64,000 bases of DNA from Thuidium tamariscinum (taxonomy: Eukaryota > Streptophyta > Bryopsida > Hypnales > Thuidiaceae). Below, piece by piece: positions 48,134-59,499 of this stretch (the first letter of the stretch is position 1; every line of letters begins with the position of its first letter). The notes under the pieces were generated by a model. The model was not told where the DNA came from, searched no databases, and was given only the letters and a program-made list of their open reading frames with translations. The stretch lies in NCBI GenBank assembly GCA_947034885.2, contig OX344751.2, positions 38,097,082 through 38,161,081 of the forward strand, written 5' to 3'. A program made the translations under genes and the position numbers.

Positions 48134-50371
48134 TTTGAGAACCTTGACTTCAAGGTTGAGAAGAGAAGTAAGGTTGATGATGATTGTGAAATACTTGTAA
48201 CAAGCCTAGAGAAGAAGTATCAAAAAAAAGAAGAAGAAGGAAAATTTCAAACAGAACAATTTTTTTTTCCAGTAGAAAAAATAGGAAGAGATATGAAAAG
48301 TTTCCAACTATATAAAAAAAACTATCATTTTCATTTTTGAAACAGGAATACAATTGAAAATGTTAAAAATATCAAATTCTCTTTCCTATTTTTGAAATAG
48401 AGTAAATCAAAAGAAAAAAGGAAGAACAAAACAACATAAAATGAATTCTTTTTGTAAAATCAAAAAGAAAGGAAGGTAAAAAAATCATACATGTTTTTAT
48501 AATTTGTAATTGAGCATTATGAAAATCCAACAACACATGAATTAGAAATACGGACCTAGAATTCAACCTCAACACTTCACTTGAACTAGGGACAGAGTGA
48601 TGAATTGGAAATGGCCCACTTAACATTAACTGGGGTTGGGGGGGTTGATGAACGAGGGCCGGATAGACTGACAGAGGGCAAATTGGGGCCGGCCTTCCAT
48701 CTGGTCCGAGTTGTTTAGCTTGTCCCATTCTATTTTTTCAGCATGTCCCACTAATATGCATACTCGAATTTTCTTTCCATTTTGTATTTACCATCATGCA
48801 GATATTGAAATCCAAACTTCTATCGTAAAAGATATCGGCAGCAACTGCACCTTCAAAGCCCACCGACTTCAGTCTTGCATGCAGAGAGTGTGTACTGTAG
48901 AACTCCAGCAACAAGGGAGTAGCCAGGAATATTCTGCTTTTCCGGATGAGGTGACGATGCAAGCGTGGTGACAGATCGATCAAGCGAAGCTTCAACATGC
49001 CGTGAACTGAAACTGAAATCAGACGGATCGAGTACCGATTCAGCATCAACGAATCAACGAGAACGTGCCGATGCTACCGTAGCACTGGCGCTAGCTGACG
49101 GGAAAGATTTTTTATTCTCATTTTTTAGTCAGAAAGAATTGACAGGTTCATTATAAAATTGAAAGCTTGTTATCATAAGTGATTGCAAGAGCACATGGTT
49201 AACGTATCACACCAGTTTTCAGTTTTTAGGTTCTTTTTTCCTATTGTAAGCTTACGGACGAAAAGCCATACGTTGGAACTTTGCAGTACAGTAACAGTAG
49301 AGCAAACAAGCAGTTACTCTATTGTAGCTACTCTAACTTATACAAGAGGCCCTGTAGCTTCCCAAGCTTTGTGAAGGATGATAACTTCAAGCTTTCTGTC
49401 GATGCAAAAGCCTTTCATCAGTTGGCCCTTAGAGAATCGGAAGTGGGGCAGCATCGGGACCAGAATATCTAGGGACCCACACGCGAACCATTCATGCCAC
49501 CCCATCGCAGGTGCGAAGAAACCCCCTGAAACAAGATGGGTTCGGGAAAAAGGAGCAAGCGATGAGAGGTAAATAAGGTAGTGCCCCTCCAACTGGGTCA
49601 GGGTCAACTGCCCCCCCTCACATTGCCCCCTCCTTGGACGGATTGGAGGTCCTCGCAGCTTGTTCCCAGGTTGTTCTTGCTCTTCGACCCCTTCGCTTGT
49701 TCCCAGTACTTCTTCTCGCCGCCTGTTCCGGAAACTCATTCCTACCCCGGCCCCGATTGAACGTGTAGTGGAGTAGGTTGGAGGCAAAGTCTTGCATTTG
49801 GATAATATATTTGCAGTGAGGTGAAAACATATTCTTTGATTTGCAAATGAACTCTTTGTCGTAGCAGCGATGGTGAGGCATCGGCTTCCCGGGCATCTTC
49901 CTTGGGCTCCAGGTTTTTGGAGCTCTTTTGAAGAATGTTACGAGGATAATGCTTTACTTATAATTCTAGAAGTGACAGGTTTTGGAAAGACATAAAATTC
50001 AAAACCCAATTTGCAGCGAAATTCATTATTACTTCTGCCAAATTAAACAAGACAAACAAAGAAACAAGAGTCACATGTCTTAGAAATCCCCTGATTCAAA
50101 TGCAAGGATCAGAAACACAGATAGTCCACGATCTGTGAGCTGCGAAACGAAACGAAACGAGCTGTAACTTGCTTTGAACTGTGACACTGGTGCAGCAGAT
50201 AGGAATTCCAGATGTGCGGGAAATCATGTCGAAATCAAGCAGCGACAAGAGGAGCAGGGAAGTCATCGGAGGACTGGGAACCATCTCAGGGATTGATAGC
50301 AGCCGTGGGAAGGACCCGAGGAAAAACTCAACCGCCCGGCTTGAAGGAACCCGTCCACTGCTTCAGCAATG
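48134..50371. other. Mixed-composition region, no gene supported
   Basis: AT-rich to about 48560, then GC-richer. Frames of up to about 150 codons occur on both strands (for example 49338-49787 minus) but have no recognisable domain and no consistent exon structure. A short CGAAACGAAACGAAACGAG repeat lies near 50143. Confidence 0.4.
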
Positions 50372-50523
50372 TTGCAGTACTGTTTCATTGTTTACGCAGT
50401 AAGCAATTGAAAGTATACTTTGGCAATACAAAAGCAGTACTGCAACAATTCTGAGGCAAAGAAATATTGTGTTTGCGTTGAAACAATACTTTTGCAGTAC
50501 TGCGTAAACAGTGAAGCAGTAAA
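50372..50523. mobile_element. Foldback element 1 of a three-element cluster
   Basis: Arms share CACTGTTTACGCAGTA-like sequence with TGCAGTACTG motifs in inverted orientation around an AT-rich centre. Its motifs (GCAGTACTGCAAC, TTGAAACAATAC) recur in the next two elements. Confidence 0.55.
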
Positions 50524-50604
50524 TATTCCAATATGGGACAATTGAAACTGAACTGAACTCACTCACTCACTACTCACCCGTGAGGAAAGTAACCCCCATT
50601 GCAT

Positions 50605-50793
50605 CAATACTGTTTCAATGGATTCACAGGAGAGGTTTGAAAGCATAGTGTTGCAGTACAAAAGTTATATTGGAACATTATAGTTTCAATGAAAGGCATT
50701 TTTTGCATTGAAACTATATCGTTGCGATATAAGTTTTGAACTGCAATAGTATTTTTTCAATGCTCTTTTGTGAACCCTTTGAAACATTACTAC
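50605..50793. mobile_element. Foldback element 2 of a three-element cluster
   Basis: The left arm CAATACTGTTTCAATGG, then ATTCACAG, is matched by the inverted right arm with TGTGAACCCTTTGAAAC. The segment preceding it, GAGGAAAGTAACC, recurs before element 3, so element plus flank is tandemly repeated. Confidence 0.6.
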
Positions 50794-50872
50794 AATATTA
50801 CTGAGGCAGTGGGAGGCTTTTTCCTGAGTGAAACTGATGGAACTGACCGTAAGGAAAGTAACCGTCCATTGA

Positions 50873-51069
50873 AACAATATTGTTTCAATCAATTCACAGT
50901 CCAACCCTGAAGTTATACTGTTGCAATACAGAGGCAGTACTGCACTGTGTTGTTTTAACAAAAGCACTGTGTTCTCATTGGAGCATATATGTTGCAATAC
51001 TGCTTTTGTTTTACAACATTATAATTTCAGGTTGGACTGTGAACCCATTGAAACAATACTGCAACAGTA
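50873..51069. mobile_element. Foldback element 3 of a three-element cluster
   Basis: Arms of about 70 bp: left CAATATTGTTTCAATC, then TTCACAGTCCAACC; right GGTTGGACTGTGAACCC, then ATTGAAACAATACTGC. The best preserved of the three. Confidence 0.7.
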
Positions 51070-52646
51070 CTAAGGGAGCGGGGGGTTGTTCCCCGATCTC
51101 CCGTGGCAGTGCCCAACCTCCACCCACGCTTCATCCATCGACTTCATCCATGATGGGGGGGCGGGGGGCTGGGGGGGGCCGGTTCACCCTGCCTCCAACC
51201 GAGTGGGATGACGATATTGCATGCTAGCCAGCTACAGCGGCTGCGTCAGGAATCTCCGCCTCCGAGGTCGAGTGGCTTCTGCTGACTTTCTCGCGCGGTC
51301 TGCGCCATTGAAACGCTCAGGTTTTGCGCCTGCATACCCGCTCGCCGTGGTAGCGCGCGCGGTGAAATAGTTGGTTGGTCACCCAAGGAGGCACCCATTT
51401 GTCAACCCTGCCCTTCAGTGCCCTGCCACCCTGCAGGGAGGTCGGAGTGAACTGGAACCCTCGCTCGTCCCCCCGCCCCCCCTCCCCGCCTCCCCACAGC
51501 CACTCCTGGGGGGCATGTATAAAAGAAAAACCTACTTTGTGCCGCATTAAGCGGTTACGTTCTAGTCTTCTAGATCGCACGAGCTCTCTGATTTCAACTG
51601 TGAATTCCGTATTTGCAAATTTTACCATGTGTGGAAAATTAAAAAATTCAGCGTTTTCCCTCGGGGACGGGGTGAGGGGGTCCGTCAGCTCACCCCGGCT
51701 CAGAGATGGCTCAGTTGACAGTTGATGGTCCACCAGCTTCGGTGAATTGGTGACTCATCACGCAACTGCCCCACTGACAGGAATTGAATCCAGGGTCAAT
51801 TCCCTGTTGCGCAAGCGATTTGCAAGTTGCAACCAGCATCCGACGGAAGTTGGTGAAGATCAGACATGACTGCCGCGATTACAGTGGACGCGCCTGCACA
51901 TGGAGCTCCCACATTCGCACCAGGGCCGGGGAGGCCACCATTCTAAGATTGGCAATGGGGATCTTTGCGTGTTGCGGTTGCAAACTTGTGATTGCTAGCC
52001 TTCGATTTCATGAATCCTCCCACCCACTGACCCACCCCATCACCCATTTCCCCCCTTCAGAGCTGTATGGAATGGACGATACTGTGGATTGGGATGTGCA
52101 GTAGACCGACCAGGGAAGGCCGGACCAGTACATCAGGAGGTCTACTGCAGGTCGGGTCCATCGGCCAAGAAAGACCTGGCTGATGGATGAGGACGAGAGA
52201 TCTGGTGGTATTTAGGCGAAGTGGTAAATGAACTTGGATTCAAACTTACAAGCAGATGCGCTTGGAATTACATTAGTTGAGGCCTGAGGGGTCGCATTTC
52301 TGTACTGTCGTACTTTAAACAGGCATTACGGTATACTCTATTTTCAGTAGATACCTAGATCAGAATCTGGATCTCCATTCTGGCTCGGAGGTGAATAATT
52401 TAAATTTAAACTTGTCACTGGAATATAGTCCAATCCCTGGCTGAAGTTAACTAGAGAACTTGCCTAACAACTGCATCAATCCAACTCTCTCCTAGATTAC
52501 TCTCACTAAATTATCATATTATCTTTTGCTTTGTGTAAAAGTAGGATTGCTATCATTGGAAGTGCATAAAGAATCTCATTATTTAATCACAATAAAATTT
52601 GGATTTGGAAAGTGGATAAAGGATTGTTTGCAAGAAACACCTATCC
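51070..52646. other. GC-rich then AT-rich region, no gene supported
   Basis: Between about 51080 and 52140 GC is high, with C-runs and G-runs (near 51150-51180 and 51470-51500). Overlapping frames on both strands have no recognisable domain. The last 25 bases (GTTTGCAAGAAACACCT near 52627) resemble the terminus of the C-family, suggesting that E9 landed in a C-family end. Confidence 0.4.
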
Positions 52647-52650
52647 TTAA

Positions 52651-53469
52651 CCCTTAAATGCATGAGGTCCCAAATTTTGATGTCAACAAGATTTTGAAGT
52701 TAAATAAAACCTAACGAAGTTACTATTTTTATTGATTTTGATTTATGAAAAATCTTTTTTAAACTCTAAATTTAGCTTCAAAAATACAATTTTGAAAATG
52801 AATGATAATGATTTTTCTATTCAAGATTTTGTGCAAGGGTGTCCATTACAAATCTTGATTTTCTAGTGTTGAGCGGTGCTCTTGGAAATGAGTCCCCAAT
52901 ATACTAGATCTTGGAGAAAAAATCACATTAGAAACTCATCTCAAAAAAAGTGTAGAGTAGATTTTGAAAAGGCAAAAATTGATAGGGGTTAAATGTAAGT
53001 TGTGCCCTTTAATCTCATATTTTTCTAGTGACATGCTTTTTAAATTTGACATGTAAAAAGGAAATTGAAAGTCTTCAAATTACTTTCACAATTTTAACAC
53101 CCTCAAGACCAAACATTATAATCTTTCAATCCATCAATCATATTTTTGTGTTTTTTTTTCTAGGCCATCTTTGTCATGTCTAGTTTCACTAGAAGAAAAT
53201 TGTGTTTGCTTCAACAAAGTCTACTTGATGTGTTTGTTGAGGCAAACGCAAAAATTGCGTTGAAGAATGCAAAAAAACGCAGATTTTGCGTTTGCCTCAA
53301 TAAACACATCAAGTGGATTTTGTTGAAGCAAACGCAAATTTCTTCTAATGTTTGAATGTGTTTAGTTACACTTCTAAAAAATTGATACAATTTATCAAAA
53401 TGTTTTTCTTTTGTTCCATTTTTTCAGCAAACTCCAAGAAGCTCAAAAAAAACCTTGGACATTTAGGGA
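52651..53469 (-). mobile_element. TTAA-flanked TIR element, copy E9 (carries a CACTA MITE)
   Basis: The left end is TTAA (52647-52650) then CCCTTAAATGCATGAGG. The right end is CCTTGGACATTTAGGGA then TTAA (53470-53473). Inverted, it aligns with E7 and E8 (for example GATTGAAAGATTATAATGTT in reverse complement near 53120). Non-coding. Confidence 0.72.
53187..53350. mobile_element. 164-bp CACTA-type MITE
   Basis: Termini CACTAGAAGAAAATTG and AAATTTCTTCTAATG, with nearly palindromic arms around GTTTGCTTCAACAAA and CACATCAAG, flanked by TTT (53184-53186 and 53351-53353). E8 has the uninterrupted site (AAATTCAAAGTAGACATG at about 22885-22902). It shares the CACTAGAAGAAAA start with the 1.13-kb element at 15312. 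Confidence 0.88.
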
Positions 53470-53613
53470 TTAAATATATCACATGTAATGTATATCATGT
53501 CTTCTACCATATTTTTTCAAAATACTACAATTTTCTAATAATTTGGTTAGTATGTATGTAATTAAAAAGATGCCCAATTTTTGGAAAGTTATTGACCTAG
53601 TTTACCCATATAC

Positions 53614-53843
53614 CACTACAAAAAAATGATGTTTTAAATATAGTCCAAGAGATAAGATTTTAAGTAATGACCTTTTTAGGAGATTTTTATTAAGAATTTA
53701 CTAAAAATACGTGTCTTTCCTGTAAAATTTTACTAGAAAGACATGTATTTCTAGTAAATTCTTACTAAAAATCTCCTAAAAAGGTCATTAATTAAAATCT
53801 TATCTCTAGGACTATACTTAAAACATCCATTTCCCTTGTAATG
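53614..53843. mobile_element. 230-bp CACTA-type MITE
   Basis: Termini CACTACAAAAAAATGATG and CATTTCCCTTGTAATG, with long inverted arms that include GATAAGATTTTAAGTAATGA and CTAAAAAGGTCATTAATT. The flanks TAC and TAT are consistent with a one-base-decayed 3-bp duplication. Confidence 0.8.
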
Positions 53844-53844
53844 T

Positions 53845-53900
53845 ATACTTATATACATATACATACATACATACATGAATATATATACTTACTTACTTAC

Positions 53901-53954
<54 letters not shown>

Positions 53955-53978
53955 TTACATACATACAAATACATTCAT
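53845..53978. repeat. (ATAC)n / (TTAC)n / (TA)n microsatellite
   Basis: A long compound simple repeat with an uninterrupted TA stretch of about 40 bases near 53910-53952. Confidence 0.92.
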
Positions 53979-54015
53979 TTATTCATGAAGAGTTTTCTAA
54001 TTCATAGGAATTCAA

Positions 54016-54734
54016 GGGTCATTGCAAGAAACATCCATCCTATTTTCCGTCACAATGTGGATCACTTTTTTGTTATCTACTATAACTTTTGGAGCAAAAG
54101 TCCAATGAACATGAATTTTTTATTGAAAATGCCTACCTTTATGGTAATTATATTCCTTTTTTTAAAATAAAAAATCATTTCATATTCAAAAATCATTTTT
54201 GTTGAGCTATCACAAGGTATAATTTATGAGTTTCTCTGTGTTATGAGTGCCTAAATTTAATGATTTGTAGACAAAAATTTCATGGTCTATTTGAATAGGT
54301 ATAAAACATATATCTTCCAAATACAATCTAAAAATATGTTGTTTTATGACCTCCACATGAGTACAAATACAACTCCTGTTGCATACAATTTTTGAATATT
54401 TAGGATGGTTCTAAGATCATTCTTCTCGTGAAATATCATCAATATCAATTCTTTCCAAATAAATTTTTTTTAGTTTGAAACAAGATAATTGTTTTCCTAT
54501 TTTTTATAGATTAAATTGTAAAAGTACTCATTTTCATGAGATTTTGCACTTTTCTCTCCTACTTAGAGATGTTTTCTATGCTTTTCCTTTTTAGGGTACC
54601 TTCTTCTTAAAGGTATAAAACATTTTTTTCACTCTCTTTAAAAATTGTTTTTCTAATTTTAAAGTACTCCAAAAGAAATAAAAGATAATTGTGAAAACCC
54701 TTCAAAAAACACGTGGTGTTTTTTGCAATAACCG
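54016..54734 (+). mobile_element. TIR element with 4-bp target duplication, copy C5
   Basis: The left end is GGGTCATTGCAAGAAACATC and the right end GTGTTTTTTGCAATAACCG, with perfect TCAA duplications (54012-54015 and 54735-54738). The interior matches C1 in the same orientation. Non-coding, 719 bp. Confidence 0.8.
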
Positions 54735-54893
54735 TCAATTTGCATATTTGTAATCTAACTTGTGTTCTTAAGTTGGTACAAGTATTAAATTTAGTAATTA
54801 TATTTGGGCAACTCAAATAATATTGACAAATACTAGTAAAAAAAAGTATTGCTTCTCAAAAATAACACAAGGTAAAGAGTCTAGAATTTGGAG

Positions 54894-55236
54894 CATTAGA
54901 GGAGTTTGGACTTCTAGGAGATATTTTTAGGACTATTTCTTGAAATTGTTCCTAGTGCTGCAAACTAGCCCTTGCTAATCTAAATTTTTTATTTACAAGA
55001 AAAAATTAAAAATTAAAAATGATTAAAAAGCAAAAAAATATTAAATTTTTTTTTTTTCTAATGGTATTTTTAATTTATTTAATATTTAATTAAAATAATT
55101 AATTAATTAGTATTATCTAATGTGGCAATCGCCTTACTATGTCAAATTGTTGATGTGGTAGCATTCCCAACATTTCCACAACATTCATAACATTCAAGAA
55201 CTTGTAGTCTTCATAAAGCCCAAATCTCCTCTAATG
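54894..55236 (+). mobile_element. TIR element, CATNAGAGG family, copy f
   Basis: Termini CATTAGAGGAGTTTGG and CCCAAATCTCCTCTAATG. The interior holds the family blocks (TAATGTGGCAATCGCC, GATGTGGTAGCATTCCC, CAAGAACTTGTAGTCTTC). Non-coding, 343 bp. Confidence 0.65.
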
Positions 55237-58200
55237 ATTACGAGAAGCATGGATGGTCTAAAGATGTAAGAACAACTTGGATGAATGCCTAACTTTTACT
55301 TTTAAAATTTCCAATTTCTATATATATTTTTTGGACTTCCTAAATATTTTTTGTACTTTACTTGATTATTAGACAAGATCTCTTAAAATTGATAGGAAGC
55401 TATTATATAGAGTCAATGGATTTGAAATTTAAAATAAAGATTGGCAATACTCTTTTTGTTGTACAAAATATTTTTGAAGACTAATATATAAACAACTTTT
55501 CTAATCTATCATACATTGAGTTTTCATGGTTTGAGAGACTCTTGAATACCTAAAATTATCATCATAGATGTGGACTTCCAAAAATATATTTCTACAATAG
55601 GTATATCTGTGCAGTCCAAGGAACAACTAAAAATTATAAACTTCAATAGTAAACTTCAAATCCTTTACATGAGTAAAGAAGTCTCCCTTTTATACAAATT
55701 TTTAGAGACTTGAAAACACTTTTCCATTATATCTTTAAAATAAATCTTATCTCCATGAATTTCTTACGAATGACTAAATTTTGTTTTGATTTTTTAAATG
55801 TTTTCACTATTCTCCAATAAATATAAAGATCAAAGTGTTTATTTTCTTTAAGAAAAATTGTCAATCTATTTTGTGAATACTTTTTTACCTACATTTTTTA
55901 GATCTTAAATTATTGTGATATGTTATTTCTAGTGTTATACTAATTATCTTTATCTTTATCTTGATTTTATTTTGATTTTATTTTCAAAACCTTGTAGTAT
56001 TGTATTATTTTATTTTATTTTATTTAACTTCAAAGTTTAGTTGACACCAAAATTTGGTTCCCTAAGCGACTAGGAATAAAGAATTTGTGTGAAAAACTCA
56101 TTGGTATTTTTAATATTGAAATTTTTTCTTTTGAATTTCCTACGAGTACTTTAAATAAAAAAGTAGAAACTACCTATTAGTGTTCATAGACATGTATTAA
56201 AACATTATTGAAAAAATAGGATTCAAAGAGATGAAAGTCCATGACTATTACAAAAAGGTGAGTGAGTTTCAATTAAATTATACTACAAAGAAGTTGCTTT
56301 GGGGTGAAAAAGTAGGCATTAGGAATGAATATAGAGTCCAAAATTGATTGTTCTACCTTACATATCTAGTGAACTCCAATTTATACTCCTTTCAAGTCTA
56401 TTCCTATTTAATTTGAAAATCTAAATGAATTGTATTTGTTCTATAAGAGTTTTGAAAGTCAAAATTGTTAAATTGACATATTCTATGGCTTTGGAACCTT
56501 CATGTGACTTGAAATATAATTTTATAGAGGTGCTAGTCTTTAGAGCTTTCTTAGGACTTCTAAAATCATAATTCTTTGTATGAAAATTTTACCAAATTAG
56601 ATAAATTGGTAGAATTAAAAATTAAAAAAAAAACTAAAAATTTGCCAAGCAATCCAAAGGGAGAGAATTCAATAACTTTGTTAAGGTAAAGTAGGTGAAG
56701 TAGGTAATGTTGAATGCATCATTTTCTAATTTGTCACCTTACCTTTGATGGAATGTGGGTTGGAAAAAGTATGAATTGCTCCTATACCATTCTTCCAAAG
56801 ACTATAAGGGTTTCAAGACCAACTAATGAGAATTGAATTGTGCTTTGAGGCAACCCATAGAAATTGAAGTATTTTGTACATCAAGGAAAGATACTACAAG
56901 AGAGTCTAGTGATGTACATAGGCATTTAAAGGTTTTCAACTTTCAACTAACAAATTCTTTGAATATGATGTGAATGTGAAAAAATTATAAAATTATAATC
57001 TTAAAATTATTTTAAAGAAGCTACCACCTACCTAATTGGAATAAAATAAGTGATGATTTTGGATGCTACTTTCTAATTTACTTCTAAAATTTTGTAAATG
57101 AACATATAAACAATGTTCCTAAGATATACCTTAATTCTAACTCCAATTTTTAAGTTGTGTTTTTTGGTTGATGTCCTATAAATAAGTGCATTTAACAATG
57201 AATGGGTTGAATTCATCTCAAATTATTTGAACTTCTTCAAATTCAAATTGTGAAACAATTCATACATTGTAGGATATAGAGTAAGAAGAATGGAGGTTTC
57301 AAGTTGACTATGAGTTCATTGAACTTTGAAGGTTGTATGAGAAACAAAGTGAAATGTATCCCATTAGATTGTTTGCAACCTTGTAGACTTAACCAATCAT
57401 TGAATTCCAATTTTTTTGTAAGGTATCAAGCCTTTTTGAATTCATAAGTGGTGAAATAAGTCGTGAAGATATATTGAAGAAAAAGAAATATGAAATTAAT
57501 CTAATATGGCTTCATCTCATTGAAGACATGACCTTCATCTTATGTTTTGTTCAATCTCTTTTTTTTGTCATAAGATGCATTTGAAAAGCCTCCAACACCT
57601 TTGAGAGGATTTGAAATGGATTGTTCATTTCACTTAGTAATAACATTGAGCTAACTAATCTAGTAGGATATATTTCACTTTATTTCATATACAAATTTCT
57701 TAGTTGAATGAACGTAAGATCAACTTGAAATCTTTATATTTGTTATTCTACACCTCTAATATTTGAATTGAGAAATTTCTATTGGTTTTGTGAAAAATTA
57801 TAAATGTCATCAAAATTAAAAATAAACATGCAAAAATAGAAAAAAACACAATATAAATTATTAAATTTTTTCTCAAGAGGTACAAGTAGCAATAATGATT
57901 AGAGTAAAAATCAATTGGTTATTTTATTGTTTACACCTATAACAACCACAACAAAGACCTTGAGGTCAAATTCAACTATCAAACAAAATTTATTAATTTA
58001 TTTAATTGATGTGTAAAACCTTGATATTTTTTGTTATGGAAAAATGTAGTTTCTATTCATGCTATTTTTTCACGATTTTTGAGGAAAATAATCAAATTGT
58101 TGTGATTCATTAAAGTTAAAGGTGAAAATAAAATAATATCAATTATAATAGATTAGAATAATCCAAGTTTTTTTTAAACCATAAATGAAGGTTAGAATGA

Positions 58201-58480
58201 AAAACTTAATATTGTAATTTAAATCAAAAATCATTTAAAAAGAAGAATTGTGACTGAAAAGTATACCAAACTCTATTTTGGGATGTTAAGACGTGGATGG
58301 ATACATGGAACTTGCAATTGCAATATTTCTTTCAATTTTTGAATTTTTCCAAATTTTCAAGATGAAGCATAAAGAAAACTTGTCAAACTTCACTTTCTTC
58401 ATGTAAGTCAAATACCGAAAATGGTTATATGTTGAAAGTTACAACCGAGGTTGACAAAGTCTTCTTCACTTTCTTGGATT
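55237..58480. other. Very AT-rich sequence, no gene or element recognised
   Basis: Over 3 kb with only short frames, A/T runs and no clear inverted termini. It is the longest stretch of the window in which I could not identify any structure. Confidence 0.5.
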
Positions 58481-59499
58481 TGTAGACCTTTTGCGAATCC
58501 TCAAAACACTCACTGATCTGAAGCGAACTGACGTGCTGCGGATGCCGCAGCTCGGGACACAGCTATCACAACCGCACGGCAAACTGGGAGTGCGCGGTTT
58601 GCCAAGCACTTGGGACGCGGCGGACGGACAAAGTAGCGTGATTTGAATGGATGAATGAGATTAAGAAGCGAGAATGCGGATTTTTTCATCGATCAGATTC
58701 AGTCCAGTTGGCTCCTCCTGTGGTCCAGGTGGAAGCCAGTAATCCAGGTGGAAGCAGGAGGGGGTCCACTTGTCCCTTTCTCTGTGGCCCTCGCGGCGTA
58801 GCTTCTCATGCTTCTTCAATAGTTGCCATGATAACTCTTCAGCTTTGTAGGGAAGCTTTTTCAAAGCAGCCTTCAGTTCAGGTAGTTCCCAGCCACTTCT
58901 TTTTAAAATTTTTCTTAAATTCTTAAATTTTTTTGGAAATTCACCTGAAAATTTCAAGTTCAATACCGGGCAGTACAGTAGATGCACTGTGCCGCTGGTG
59001 GTTGACGGATGAGTGGGACTGCGAGCGACGTGACATCATATTCAACAGGGGTCAAAGTCTGTCACTTTACTACAAATTTATGTTGATGTTGCGGAGTGTT
59101 GAAAATTCAATACATTATGATGATTGACTTGTACATTAATATGAAGACTTTCAAGGCTCTCCAGTGTGCAAACAAGCGATAAACATATAACACACCGTCG
59201 TCGATCATGGCCTGAAACACAAGCAATTGAAGACGGTCACACTTACAATTGGAGACGCTTACCACCAATTCGATCAGGTGAGATTATATTGGTCATAAAA
59301 ATATGAATTCGCTTCGTAGATTTATGAAGGAGGCACTTTCCCAAGGCAGCTCGTGTGACATATCTTGTACACTTCCTGAAAATCTTCCCGTCCATGTGGA
59401 AGGTGACGTCTACACACAATGCAGACAGCAGTCTTCTCGATGGGAAGCTGAAATCTGGGAAATCAATCAAAGTTGCAAGGACCTTGATTGTGAGAGCGG
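58481..59499. other. GC-richer region, no gene supported
   Basis: Composition changes sharply at about 58490. A minus-strand frame (58661-58987) is open for over 100 codons but has no ATG at its start and no recognised domain. A short direct repeat, CCAGGTGGAAGC, occurs twice near 58725-58755. Confidence 0.4.

Noticed and set aside
49338-49787. Minus-strand 149-codon frame
   Set aside because: No recognised domain, no promoter or splice context, and overlapped by equally plausible frames.
51775-51815. CAGGGTCAATTCCCTG, reminiscent of a tRNA T-arm
   Set aside because: The loop and stem do not fit a T-arm and no acceptor or anticodon stem could be placed around it.
58661-58987. Minus-strand 108-codon frame with plausible-looking protein
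   Set aside because: It begins at GTG rather than ATG, has no supported splice site upstream and no recognised domain.
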